Of a stretch of DNA of 7,675 bases, positions 1 to 6,960 are shown piece by piece (the first letter of the stretch is position 1; the number at the start of each line of letters is the position of its first letter). Origin of the DNA: Candidatus Bathyarchaeota archaeon (lineage in GTDB: Archaea; Asgardarchaeota; Lokiarchaeia; Sigyniarchaeales; Sigyniarchaeaceae). Location: contig WJJB01000196.1 of assembly GCA_014729935.1 (NCBI GenBank), positions 1 through 7,675 of the forward strand. The letters run 5' to 3'. The notes beneath the pieces are model-generated. The model was not told the DNA's origin and did not search any database. It saw only the letters and a list, made by a program, of their open reading frames with translations. A program made the translations under genes and the position numbers.

Positions 1-3000
1 CCCCAATACCTGAGGAATCTCTCGGGGGGGAAATCGTTCGTACTTCCAGACAAGGAGCTTGCCATGCTTGACTGGTGGCGGGAAAATGGAATATACGAGA
101 AAATCAAGGAGAAGGAAAGGAATCGACCCGAGTTCAGGTTCATCGACGGACCACCCTATACAACGGGCAGCATACACCTGGGCACCGCATGGAACAAGAT
201 ATTGAAAGATGTCATCATTCGTTTCAAGCGCATGACCGGATTCAGGGTCACGGACACCCCGGGATATGACACGCACGGGTTGCCAATCGAGGTGCAGATG
301 GAGAAGAAGCTCAAGACAAGCAACAAGAAGGATATAATCAACAAGATAGGCATGGATAATTTCATCGATTCTTGCAAGGAATTCGCCTTGGAGAATCTTG
401 ATGTAATGAACGAGCAATTCAGGAGACTTGGATGTGAATTCTGGAACTGGGAGCGACCTTACGTGACCCTCAAGGAGTCCTACATCCAAGGATGCTGGTG
501 GATGATAAAGAGAGCCGCAGAGAAGGATTTGTTGTACCTGGGAAACCGCCCCCTAAACACGTGCCCCCGTTGCGAGACCGCGTTGGCAAAGCACGAGTAC
601 GAATACAAGAATAGAAAGGATACCAGCGTTTACGTGAAGTTTAAGATAATTGGAAGGGAAAACGAGTATTTCCTCATATGGACCACCACGCCGTGGACGT
701 TAGTGGCAAACATGGCCATCATGGCGAATCCAGAAATAGAATACGCCCGCATCAAGGCAGGGGACGACATCCTGGTGATGGCAAAGAACTTGGCATCGTT
801 GGTCGTCCAGGGGCAACTGGGGGAATTCCCCGAGATTCTCGAGACATTCACCGGGGACAAGTTGGCGGGCTTGAGATACATCCATCCGTTGTTGGACGAG
901 GTTCCCGTTCACGAGAAATATTTCAAGGAGCACGAGGAAGTGCATTCGATCCTTTTAACGACGGAGTTCGTATCCGCAAGCGATGGAACTGGCTTGGTTC
1001 ATTGTGCACCTGGTTTCGGACCAGAAGATTATCACGTGGCACACGTGGAACATGGCATTCCCGCCTTCTCGCCAGTCGGTGAAGATGGAGCTTACGAGCC
1101 AGAAGCAGGTGAATATGCTGGCATGAACGTCTTTGATGCCAACCCTCGCATCATCAATTTACTGGAAGAAAAAGGCACTCTTGCCGCAAAAAGCGAGCTG
1201 GAGCATGAATATGCTCATTGCTGGCGGTGCAAGAGCCCCCTAGTTTACCGGGTACTCGATCAATGGTATCTCAAGACCAACACGCTTTCAAGCAGGATGA
1301 TCGAGGAGAATAAAAAGATAAACTGGGTACCCAACTTCGCGGGGGATAAGAATTTCTCTAACTGGTTGGAAAATCTCCAAGATTGGTGCATCTCCCGCCA
1401 GAGATTCTGGGGAATCCCTATGCCCATATGGACCTGCGATGGTGAGGAATGCGATCATTTCATCGTTATCGGGTCCAGGAATGAGCTTGAATCCCTCACG
1501 GGCGAGCAACCGCCAGATCTCCACCGGCCGTGGGTTGATGCCCTCACTTTCAGCTGCGAGAAATGCAAAAAGGGAACCATGCACCGGGTGGAAGATGTTG
1601 TTGACGTGTGGTTGGATTCTGGTTGCGTGATGTGGGCTTCGAACGAGGCAGTATATGGCGATGATTACTGCAACGGCCCCAAGGAATACTCCAAGTGGAA
1701 ACCTGCTGACCTCATTCTAGAGGGAAAAGACCAGATCCGGGGATGGTTCAATTCACTGATGAGTTGCGGTATCCTGGCATCCGACAGGCCCACCTACAAG
1801 AACGTGGTTATGCACGGGTTCGTGACCTATGAAGGTGAACCCATGCACAAGTCAAGGGGAAACGTGGTTCCCCCGGAGGAAGCCATCAATAGGCGAGGTG
1901 CAGAAACCTATCGATTGTATTGCCTTCAGAACATGAGCATGGGCGAGGATCTCAATTTTTACTGGCGCGAGTTTGACGAGTCCTATCGGACCATCAATAC
2001 CATCTGGAATGTATTCCTGTATGCCAAGCAAGCCTTCGACCTGCACGGCTTTAGATCCACGGGAAAAATGGAAAATCTTGGAGCAATCGAGGATAGGTGG
2101 ATGCTTTCCAAGCTGCATTCCTTCATGAAACTTGAAACATCGTTCTTGGAAACCTACGATCTCTCCAAGTACGTTAAGAACTTGAGAGATTTTGCCGTGA
2201 ATGATGTTTCAAAATGGTATTTAAAATTGATCAAGGGACGCCTTGCAGAAGATGCGAATGAAACCGAGAGATGTGAAGCAATGGAAACGCTATACACGAC
2301 CCTTCGATGCCTTAATATGATCATGGCGCCTATCTTGCCTACGGTAGCAGAGTTGCTCCATCGCGATTTCATGGCGGGTTATCTCGAGAATCCTGCAGAA
2401 TCCATACATCTTGATGATTGGCCTGTAATCAATGAATCTTGGATTGACGACAAATTGGAAACGCTCATGGATGATGTGGTGAAAATAGTGGAAACTACCC
2501 GTATGCTCCGGGAAGCTGCGAATTTAAAGCTCAAGTGGCCATGCAAGCAATTGGTGGTCACTGGCAAGGATGCAAGTAAATTAAAGCCAGCAATACCAAT
2601 TTTCGAAAACGAGGCTAACGTGAAGAAAGTAATTCTTGGTGCCAAGGAACCATCTGGAAAAGATTTCCTGAAGGGAGATCTTGAATCCTTGACGGTATTC
2701 TTGGATACGACCATTGATGACGAAATCATGGCTGAACGATTCTTCAGGGATATCTTCAGGCAATTGCAATACCTCAGAAAGCGGGCAAACCTTAACGTGG
2801 GCGAGGGAATCAACCTGGAAATCCAGGTAAAGTCACCCATTATCAAGAAATACATGGAAGAGTTTTCCGAAGACATCAAGATGAATGCTTACGTGGATTC
2901 GATAACGTTCGTTGATGAGCCGGTGATGGAAGGGGCACTAGTCGATGAGGGATTGTTTTTCTGTCCAATGGAAACATGTCTCGTACCGGTGAAATCCAAG

Positions 3001-3111
3001 AAAATCAAGCGAGCACGCGAGAAGGATGGCAAGATAGCGTGTTATTATTGCAAGGAGACCAAGGAAATCGATGAATTGCTCCACCTGAACGTGCGATTCT
3101 CCCGGTCATAG
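1..3111 (+). CDS. ileS: Isoleucyl-tRNA synthetase, archaeal type (5' end outside window)
   Basis: Class I synthetase that attaches isoleucine to tRNA-Ile in the cytoplasm. The frame is open from base 1 through the first ATG at 64, and the 21 upstream codons read like normal synthetase N-terminus with no start codon, so the true start lies outside the window. Numbering from the ATG at 64: the HIGH-type motif is HLGT (38-41) within a segment typical of archaeal IleRS (DGPPYTTGSIHLGTAWNK). A CPRC pair is at 167-170. The CP1 editing domain shows the threonine-rich TTTPWT (207-212) and GTGLVHCAPGFGPED (308-322). WLDSG is at 516-520. The KMSKS position reads MHKSR (594-598), keeping the key second lysine. 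The anticodon-binding domain follows. The end carries C967-x4-C972 and C993-x2-C996, a possible zinc knuckle. Length (over 1036 codons) fits archaeal IleRS better than ValRS or LeuRS. An oligo-T tract follows the stop. Confidence 0.95.
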   Translation, partial: PQYLRNLSGGKSFVLPDKELAMLDWWRENGIYEKIKEKERNRPEFRFIDGPPYTTGSIHLGTAWNKILKDVIIRFKRMTGFRVTDTPGYDTHGLPIEVQMEKKLKTSNKKDIINKIGMDNFIDSCKEFALENLDVMNEQFRRLGCEFWNWERPYVTLKESYIQGCWWMIKRAAEKDLLYLGNRPLNTCPRCETALAKHEYEYKNRKDTSVYVKFKIIGRENEYFLIWTTTPWTLVANMAIMANPEIEYARIKAGDDILVMAKNLASLVVQGQLGEFPEILETFTGDKLAGLRYIHPLLDEVPVHEKYFKEHEEVHSILLTTEFVSASDGTGLVHCAPGFGPEDYHVAHVEHGIPAFSPVGEDGAYEPEAGEYAGMNVFDANPRIINLLEEKGTLAAKSELEHEYAHCWRCKSPLVYRVLDQWYLKTNTLSSRMIEENKKINWVPNFAGDKNFSNWLENLQDWCISRQRFWGIPMPIWTCDGEECDHFIVIGSRNELESLTGEQPPDLHRPWVDALTFSCEKCKKGTMHRVEDVVDVWLDSGCVMWASNEAVYGDDYCNGPKEYSKWKPADLILEGKDQIRGWFNSLMSCGILASDRPTYKNVVMHGFVTYEGEPMHKSRGNVVPPEEAINRRGAETYRLYCLQNMSMGEDLNFYWREFDESYRTINTIWNVFLYAKQAFDLHGFRSTGKMENLGAIEDRWMLSKLHSFMKLETSFLETYDLSKYVKNLRDFAVNDVSKWYLKLIKGRLAEDANETERCEAMETLYTTLRCLNMIMAPILPTVAELLHRDFMAGYLENPAESIHLDDWPVINESWIDDKLETLMDDVVKIVETTRMLREAANLKLKWPCKQLVVTGKDASKLKPAIPIFENEANVKKVILGAKEPSGKDFLKGDLESLTVFLDTTIDDEIMAERFFRDIFRQLQYLRKRANLNVGEGINLEIQVKSPIIKKYMEEFSEDIKMNAYVDSITFVDEPVMEGALVDEGLFFCPMETCLVPVKSKKIKRAREKDGKIACYYCKETKEIDELLHLNVRFSRS

Positions 3112-3139
3112 TCCTGATTTCCCAATTTCTCCCATTCCA

Positions 3140-3146
3140 TTTTTTT
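3140..3146 (+). terminator. Oligo-T termination tract after ileS
   Basis: Seven consecutive T residues begin 29 bases after the ileS stop, in a pyrimidine-rich stretch. Archaeal RNA polymerase terminates at oligo-T tracts without needing a hairpin, so this is a reasonable terminator for ileS facing the convergent modE-like gene. Confidence 0.5.
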
Positions 3147-3160
3147 CACTGGGTAGCTCC

Positions 3161-3166
3161 AAAAAA
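3161..3166 (-). terminator. Possible oligo-T tract for the modE-like gene
   Basis: Six A residues on the plus strand are six T residues on the minus strand, about 130 bases beyond the modE-like stop. It is the only T run of this length on that strand between the gene and ileS. The long distance makes it a tentative terminator. Confidence 0.3.
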
Positions 3167-3294
3167 GGCATTCATCTCACCCGGATGGTATAACATGGTG
3201 GATGCTCCAACTTGCAAGAATAGCACTTGGTGAATCGAGCATTCCCTCCTGCCAGGAGCTAATTAATGCATGTTGCGATATTGAAAGCAATCAT

Positions 3295-3702
3295 CTAGTC
3301 TAGCAATCCCGCCATTTCGATTTCATCCTTGTGTTCCATGCATTTCTCGATGAACGATTGCCATTCTCCATATAATTCGATAATATGCTCCCCCTCGGGC
3401 GTGAGATTCATCTCTCCGCCTCCCCCTTTCCCACCCTTGTGTGCTTCGACTGCAGGAATACCTAGGCGCGCCTTGAGCTTCCTCGTGCGATCCCAGGCGT
3501 ACTTGTAACTATATCCTACTTTTTTCGCAGCATCCGTGAGGGATCCCGTTTCCTTGATGGCTTTTAGCAATCCATACACGCCTTTCCCGCAAATGAATCG
3601 TGATGTTTCCTTTCGCTTTCGCCCCGTATCTTGATCTAGGTCCTCTTCCTTCTTTTCTTCTAATTCTATCCAGATCCTGAATCTCGTTCGGAGGTTTTTC
3701 AT
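3295..3702 (-). CDS. ModE-like winged-helix transcriptional regulator (DNA-binding domain only)
   Basis: Resembles the N-terminal DNA-binding domain of ModE, the regulator that in bacteria senses molybdate and controls molybdate/tungstate uptake and cofactor genes. The family pattern is clear: LLKAIKETGSLTDAAKKVGYSY (about 45-66), then the YAWD turn and a basic recognition region, and the glycine-rich wing KGGKGGGGE (89-97) followed by NLTPEG. At 135 residues it has no Mop (molybdate-binding) domains, as in many archaeal members, so its signal is unknown. A charged insert rich in Glu, Asp and Lys (about 15-33) separates the first strand (FRIWIEL) from the GKG turn at 39-41 and is longer than I expect for the family. 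The ATG at 3702 is the first possible start, since an in-frame TGA lies just upstream. Only a weak AGGA lies upstream. No molybdate transporter genes are visible nearby. Confidence 0.88.
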   Translation of the reverse strand: MKNLRTRFRIWIELEEKKEEDLDQDTGRKRKETSRFICGKGVYGLLKAIKETGSLTDAAKKVGYSYKYAWDRTRKLKARLGIPAVEAHKGGKGGGGEMNLTPEGEHIIELYGEWQSFIEKCMEHKDEIEMAGLLD

Positions 3703-3775
3703 GGTTATTCATTTTTCCTGTAATCTTCCTGTGCATTCACTTTATCCCAGAGGTTCAAAAAGGTTGACAAGAAAA

Positions 3776-3785
3776 TTTTAAATGC
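3776..3785. promoter_or_regulatory. Near-palindromic TATA box in a divergent intergenic region
   Basis: TTTTAAATGC on the plus strand reads GCATTTAAAA on the minus strand. On plus, the preceding purine/A-rich AAGAAAA could be a BRE, which would give a transcript start near 3805 and a leader of about 90 bases for the acidic zinc-finger gene. On minus, a start near 3753 would give the modE-like gene a leader of about 50 bases. Direction is not settled, and it may serve both genes. Weaker alternatives for the plus gene are CTATAT at 3814-3819 and TTGTAAAT at 3843-3850. Confidence 0.5.
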
Positions 3786-3791
3786 GAACTT

Positions 3792-3821
3792 CGATAGGAT
3801 GATATTAGCAGCTCTATATCG
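3792..3821. promoter_or_regulatory. Possible regulator-binding inverted repeat (CGATA-N20-TATCG)
   Basis: CGATA at 3792-3796 and TATCG at 3817-3821 are inverted arms with 20 bases between them. The right arm extends to CTATATCG. It lies just upstream of the modE-like gene's presumed minus-strand TATA box. Bacterial ModE operators have CG/TATA-rich inverted arms, so an autoregulatory site is conceivable. The arms are short and could be chance. Confidence 0.2.
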
Positions 3822-3895
3822 CCAAATCGCATTAACATTTGCTTGTAAATTCGGATGGGATGCATTGTGGCAAGAGAAAACTTGGGTAACTTTTA

Positions 3896-4351
3896 ATGGA
3901 AGAATTCGACGAATTGGAAGATGCGGACGAGCTGGACGAGGATCCAGGGAGCGAGATGCTTGTATCAATTCCTTGTGATTTTTGCACTAATGATGCCACC
4001 CACGTGTGTTTTAATTGCGGTAAAAATGGATGTGAGGAACACGTGCTTGGAATTTTCATCTGGAAGGAAAATAAAAGTCATCGGGAAAAAAAGAAAGTAA
4101 AATGCTGCATAGATTGCCTGTCCATTGTTGATTTAATCGACGAGGAAGAAGAGGACGATTGGGACGTTGATCTTGAAGATGATGAAGAGGACGAGGACGA
4201 CGAGGATTTCGATGATGAGTATGACGAAGATGATGAGTATTATTTTGATGATGAAGAGGACGAGGACGACGAGTTCGACGATGAAGATGACGATGATTGG
4301 AACTTGATGGTTGACGATGAAGATGATGATGATTACGATGATGATTACTGA
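3896..4351 (+). CDS. B-box-like zinc-finger protein with hyperacidic C-terminal tail
   Basis: I do not recognise a named family. The 151-residue protein has three parts. Residues 1-20 are acidic. Residues 26-80 hold a likely zinc-binding module, C27-x2-C30-x7-C38-x2-C41-x4-C46-x2-H49 followed by a Lys-rich loop (57-69) and C70/C71-x2-C74. That spacing resembles B-box or related cross-brace fingers. Residues 82-151 are a low-complexity tail in which 54 of 70 positions are Asp or Glu, with no Lys or Arg and with scattered Trp, Tyr and Phe. There is no signal peptide or membrane segment, so it is probably cytoplasmic. By analogy with other acidic-tailed proteins, the tail could bind basic proteins or mimic nucleic acid; this is inference. 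An in-frame TAA six bases before the ATG makes 3896 the first start. No Shine-Dalgarno is visible. Its stop lies 58 bases before the membrane-protein gene, which has its own TATA box. Confidence 0.82.
   Translation: MEEFDELEDADELDEDPGSEMLVSIPCDFCTNDATHVCFNCGKNGCEEHVLGIFIWKENKSHREKKKVKCCIDCLSIVDLIDEEEEDDWDVDLEDDEEDEDDEDFDDEYDEDDEYYFDDEEDEDDEFDDEDDDDWNLMVDDEDDDDYDDDY
4178..4204 (+). repeat. 27-base direct repeat, copy 1 (inside acidic tail)
   Basis: Exact 27-base copy of 4247-4273, encoding DDEEDEDDE at residues 95-103. The offset is 69 bases, a whole number of codons. It points to in-frame growth of the tail by duplication or slippage. Confidence 0.75.
4247..4273 (+). repeat. 27-base direct repeat, copy 2 (inside acidic tail)
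   Basis: Second exact copy of the 4178-4204 repeat, encoding DDEEDEDDE at residues 118-126. The sequence after it (TTCGACGATGAA) resembles what follows copy 1 after one extra GAT codon, so the duplicated unit was probably longer than 27 bases. Confidence 0.75.
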
Positions 4352-4370
4352 TTATCTTCCCCATCGAATT

Positions 4371-4379
4371 CTTATAAAT
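4371..4379 (+). promoter_or_regulatory. TATA box for the membrane protein-hydrolase operon
   Basis: CTTATAAAT is centred about 35 bases before the ATG at 4410. With the usual archaeal spacing of about 26 bases, transcription would begin near 4401, giving a leader of fewer than ten bases. This agrees with the lack of a Shine-Dalgarno before that start. Confidence 0.6.
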
Positions 4380-4409
4380 CCCGGCGCAAAGAATGTATAG
4401 ACGCTCGCA

Positions 4410-5705
4410 ATGTTGCGAAAGGATATAAAACAAGGACGGACTGGCACGTGCTGGTTTGCTGTCTTTACTTGCTTGGATTTTGTGATATTTAGCGCCATGT
4501 TTCTCACGATACCCGCAATTTCGTACCTTTTTTTACTCCCCGTTGAAGATGGAAGGGAATATATTCTCATGATGATGATCGCCATCAATATCGCGTCAGC
4601 GCCAATGATAACCATCAATTTCATGATTGAAAAAATGTCTAGCAGGTCCATGCATTACATTCCTGCAGTTTCTGTGGCAGTCATGATTGCCTGCATGATT
4701 TGTCCCGCATTAGCACCTGCGGGGGATGCCAGTGCCAGTATAGAGCCCTTGTTCCTTATTTTTTGCACCCTGCTGGTCATCGGATTAACCTGCCTCGGAG
4801 GATTCGCGTTCACCCAGAAGAAAATCATCCGCACGCTATTAGCTAATGGAGACGATTCAGGGCCTACCACGTTATCCACCATGGTGGCGATCATGGCGTT
4901 GAACGGGTGTTTGGTACTCACCTGGCAATTTCCCATACTTGTTTTCCCCATCACTGGAATCGTGGCTGGTGCATCTATTGGCCTTGGGGTATTCATTAAC
5001 CGATTCATCGAAAGAAAAATGCATACTGACCCCACCCCGGTAATCGAATACATGCGAAACGGGAGCAACTACCTGATATCTGACGAGTTTTATTATATCT
5101 TGATGCTATTCATGCATGCATTGTTGATCGCATTTCTGGTGAATTGGTTTGCTTCGCCCACCATGAATGCCCGCTTCACGAGTCTTTTGCTCGCCGGAGA
5201 TTCACCTGGGACCGATCCGACCTTGTTCGTTCCCTTCTTGTCCGTGTCGTTCATCTCAGGCTCCATAGTGATCACGTTTGTTGCCCTCATGAAAAAATTG
5301 GTCAAGCGAGAAAAAATACGGAATCTTTCCATTCTTGCAGCCATGATATTGCTTATATCTGCATTCGTGATGGAAATTTCACCGATCCCTGCAGGTTGGA
5401 AAGACACGAGTATAGCTCTTTACACGGTAGTGCAACGGGTCATGCAAGCCGCTGGATTGCTGCACGTCTTCCTAACACTTTTATACTTGGATGGATCCAA
5501 GCAGTTGAAATCACATCAAGTAATCATCACCTTGAATATTTCGGCAATTGCTCTTCAAGTATCTTCCATTTATTCTGACCTCTATTCATTTTCCATTTCA
5601 TTAGCCATCATCACTCCCATCCTGACATTCATGGTGATTCGCTCCTTTTTATTTGTGCTAAAACCCAGCTGGTCAATTAATAAAACAAGGAGGTCAAGTA
5701 GGTAG
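4410..5705 (+). CDS. Polytopic integral membrane protein (about 12 TM), function unknown
   Basis: I do not recognise the family. The 431 residues are dominated by hydrophobic stretches at roughly 15-43, 50-73, 83-103, 112-133, 155-171, 174-198, 224-246, 262-283, 295-313, 325-348, 361-377 and 381-407, so about 12 membrane segments. Short basic loops (for example 192-203 and 284-294) suggest cytoplasmic turns, and the basic C-terminus (KTRRSSR) is probably also inside. The count and basic loops after segments 2 and 8 are compatible with a highly diverged major facilitator-type transporter, but no clear signature motif is present. The ATG at 4410 is the first start after an in-frame TAG at 4398 and lies just downstream of a TATA box. 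Its TAG stop shares one base with the GTG start of the hydrolase gene, so the two are almost certainly co-transcribed. Confidence 0.85.
   Translation: MLRKDIKQGRTGTCWFAVFTCLDFVIFSAMFLTIPAISYLFLLPVEDGREYILMMMIAINIASAPMITINFMIEKMSSRSMHYIPAVSVAVMIACMICPALAPAGDASASIEPLFLIFCTLLVIGLTCLGGFAFTQKKIIRTLLANGDDSGPTTLSTMVAIMALNGCLVLTWQFPILVFPITGIVAGASIGLGVFINRFIERKMHTDPTPVIEYMRNGSNYLISDEFYYILMLFMHALLIAFLVNWFASPTMNARFTSLLLAGDSPGTDPTLFVPFLSVSFISGSIVITFVALMKKLVKREKIRNLSILAAMILLISAFVMEISPIPAGWKDTSIALYTVVQRVMQAAGLLHVFLTLLYLDGSKQLKSHQVIITLNISAIALQVSSIYSDLYSFSISLAIITPILTFMVIRSFLFVLKPSWSINKTRRSSR
5687..5694 (+). promoter_or_regulatory. Strong Shine-Dalgarno that fixes the hydrolase start
   Basis: AAGGAGGT lies inside the end of the membrane-protein gene. 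The gap is 10 bases to the GTG at 5705 but 16 to the ATG at 5711, so GTG is favoured. It is the strongest ribosome-binding site in the window, suited to translating the second gene of an operon. Confidence 0.7.
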
Positions 5706-6760
5706 TGGAGATGGATGGAGCTATAGAATTTTCAAGCAACGTTCCCCGGTTCATTCCAAGGACGGGAATCCGTCGAGCCATGAAGATCGGACACGGCATC
5801 ATCCTTGGAGGAATCATTGCCGTAATGGCTACCGGATTCACCTTCCTTCCCACGGGAATATCGTGGGCAATATTCTTCGTCTCCTTGACGGTTCTAGTAT
5901 TCCATTTTCTCATCATCTTCGGTAAAAGCATGGTCTCGTTGAATGAAAGGTATGAAACCATGGACTATTCTGGATTGGTGAAAAATAGCTTCACCTTCAC
6001 CAGCAAGAGTGATGGATTGGAACTTCCGGGGTACAGTTATCACCGCGAAGGCCTTGACAGGTCGGCCGGGCAATTTCCGGCAATTATCTCGTTCCATGGT
6101 TGGGGGGCCTCACACGTGGAGATGGATCGATACATCCTACCAATGGTGAGGGAGAATGATATCGTGTACTACACGCTTGACCAGAGGGGATCTGCACCGC
6201 CATTCACGGGAGGAGATAAGAATGATCACCTGAACGGTATCGAAGATGCCAATCAATTCCTGGATCTGGTGATCAAGCAACCAGATGTTGATGTGGAGAG
6301 AGTCTTGGTGGTGGGAATGTCAATGGGAAGCTTCCTGACCTTAAAAGTTGCGTATCCCGACCCGCGGGTGAAGGCAGTGGTGGTAATGGCACCTCCCGTT
6401 GATATCAATCTCACCTTGCAAGAAATGCCCCTTGGGACCAAGCTTGGCTTCAAGTTATTCGGATTCAAGTTGAAGATAACTGGAATGTCCCCCTCTGAAT
6501 TATCCCCCCTTGCATGCTTGGAACGGGATGGTATCCCAGATGGAAATGGGAAGCGGGTTCCCAATAAAGAGCGGGTCTTGATGTTCCACGCAAGAGATGA
6601 TCGCATCGTTTCTTTCAAGAATAGCGAGATTGCCAAGGATATTCTTGCCCTGCCAAGTGAAAACGTGGTATTCTTCGATCGGGGTGATCATTGGTTGGTA
6701 GGCAACGAGACATACATCACGTTAATCATGAGCAAGTTCTTGACCAAGCATCTCGCGTAA
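5705..6760 (+). CDS. Membrane-anchored alpha/beta hydrolase (serine hydrolase)
   Basis: An alpha/beta-hydrolase-fold serine hydrolase, probably an esterase or S33-peptidase-like enzyme; the substrate is unknown. Residues about 27-49 and 52-73 form an N-terminal hairpin of two membrane segments, leaving the C-terminal domain (about 90-351) on one face; the charge pattern suggests the cytoplasmic side. Seen in order: the oxyanion-hole-type HGWG (131-134), YTLDQRGSAP (156-165, the usual D-x-RG turn), nucleophile elbow GMSMG (204-208) with Ser206, acid in HARDDRIV (295-302, most likely Asp299), and His329 in DRGDHW. The triad is therefore intact. A lid-like region lies at about 235-290. The GTG start is chosen because of the strong Shine-Dalgarno and the one-base overlap with the upstream gene; the ATG two codons later is the alternative. 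Partnership with the polytopic membrane protein suggests processing of a lipid, peptide or transported ester, which is inference. Confidence 0.9.
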   Translation: MEMDGAIEFSSNVPRFIPRTGIRRAMKIGHGIILGGIIAVMATGFTFLPTGISWAIFFVSLTVLVFHFLIIFGKSMVSLNERYETMDYSGLVKNSFTFTSKSDGLELPGYSYHREGLDRSAGQFPAIISFHGWGASHVEMDRYILPMVRENDIVYYTLDQRGSAPPFTGGDKNDHLNGIEDANQFLDLVIKQPDVDVERVLVVGMSMGSFLTLKVAYPDPRVKAVVVMAPPVDINLTLQEMPLGTKLGFKLFGFKLKITGMSPSELSPLACLERDGIPDGNGKRVPNKERVLMFHARDDRIVSFKNSEIAKDILALPSENVVFFDRGDHWLVGNETYITLIMSKFLTKHLA

Positions 6761-6776
6761 TGAATGTTGGCAGGTG

Positions 6777-6793
6777 CGGGAGGGCGTCTCCCG
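6777..6793 (+). terminator. Hairpin after the hydrolase gene
   Basis: CGGGAG and CTCCCG pair as a six-base-pair GC-rich stem with a five-base loop, 16 bases after the hydrolase stop. No T run follows, so it may protect or end the mRNA rather than act as a classic terminator. Confidence 0.35.
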
Positions 6794-6918
6794 GGTCTTC
6801 TCCTTCGTGTCGTGGGTTTCTTGAAGGAGTCTCATTCCTTCCTGCGGGATTTGATTGGTCATGGGGCATATTGCTGGATCCAAGCTCGATCACCACGGAG
6901 ATTTTCCCTCAATTGTTG

Positions 6919-6924
6919 AAAAAA
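6919..6924 (-). terminator. Oligo-T tract after the MoaD-like gene
   Basis: Six A residues on plus give six T residues on minus, about 37 bases beyond the stop of the MoaD-like gene. This is a suitable archaeal termination tract. Confidence 0.45.
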
Positions 6925-6960
6925 GGTATCCATCTCCATTCTCTCGCTGAATTCATGTCA

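Noticed and set aside
64..66. ATG at 64 as the true ileS start
   Set aside because: The frame stays open to base 1 and the upstream codons lead smoothly into the family's N-terminal helix, while archaeal IleRS has further residues before this point. The ATG is most likely internal.
2379..2879. 166-codon minus-strand open frame
   Set aside because: It lies wholly inside ileS, opposite a well-matched anticodon-binding domain, and its translation resembles no family.
3112..3294. tRNA or other RNA gene in the ileS/modE-like gap
   Set aside because: No T-loop GTTCGA-type motif or cloverleaf is visible. The only structure is a short CTCCT-GCC-AGGAG hairpin at 3246-3258, which is weak on its own.
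4056..4433. Minus-strand open frame with many His, Arg and Pro residues
   Set aside because: It is the reverse reading of the GAT/GAC/GAA/GAG-rich acidic tail, so its length and His-rich composition follow from that repeat.
6761..6960. Hidden gene, tRNA or mobile element remnant in the convergent gap
   Set aside because: No convincing frame on either strand, no tRNA motifs, no terminal inverted repeats or target duplications. Only the hairpin and T tract listed as features stand out.
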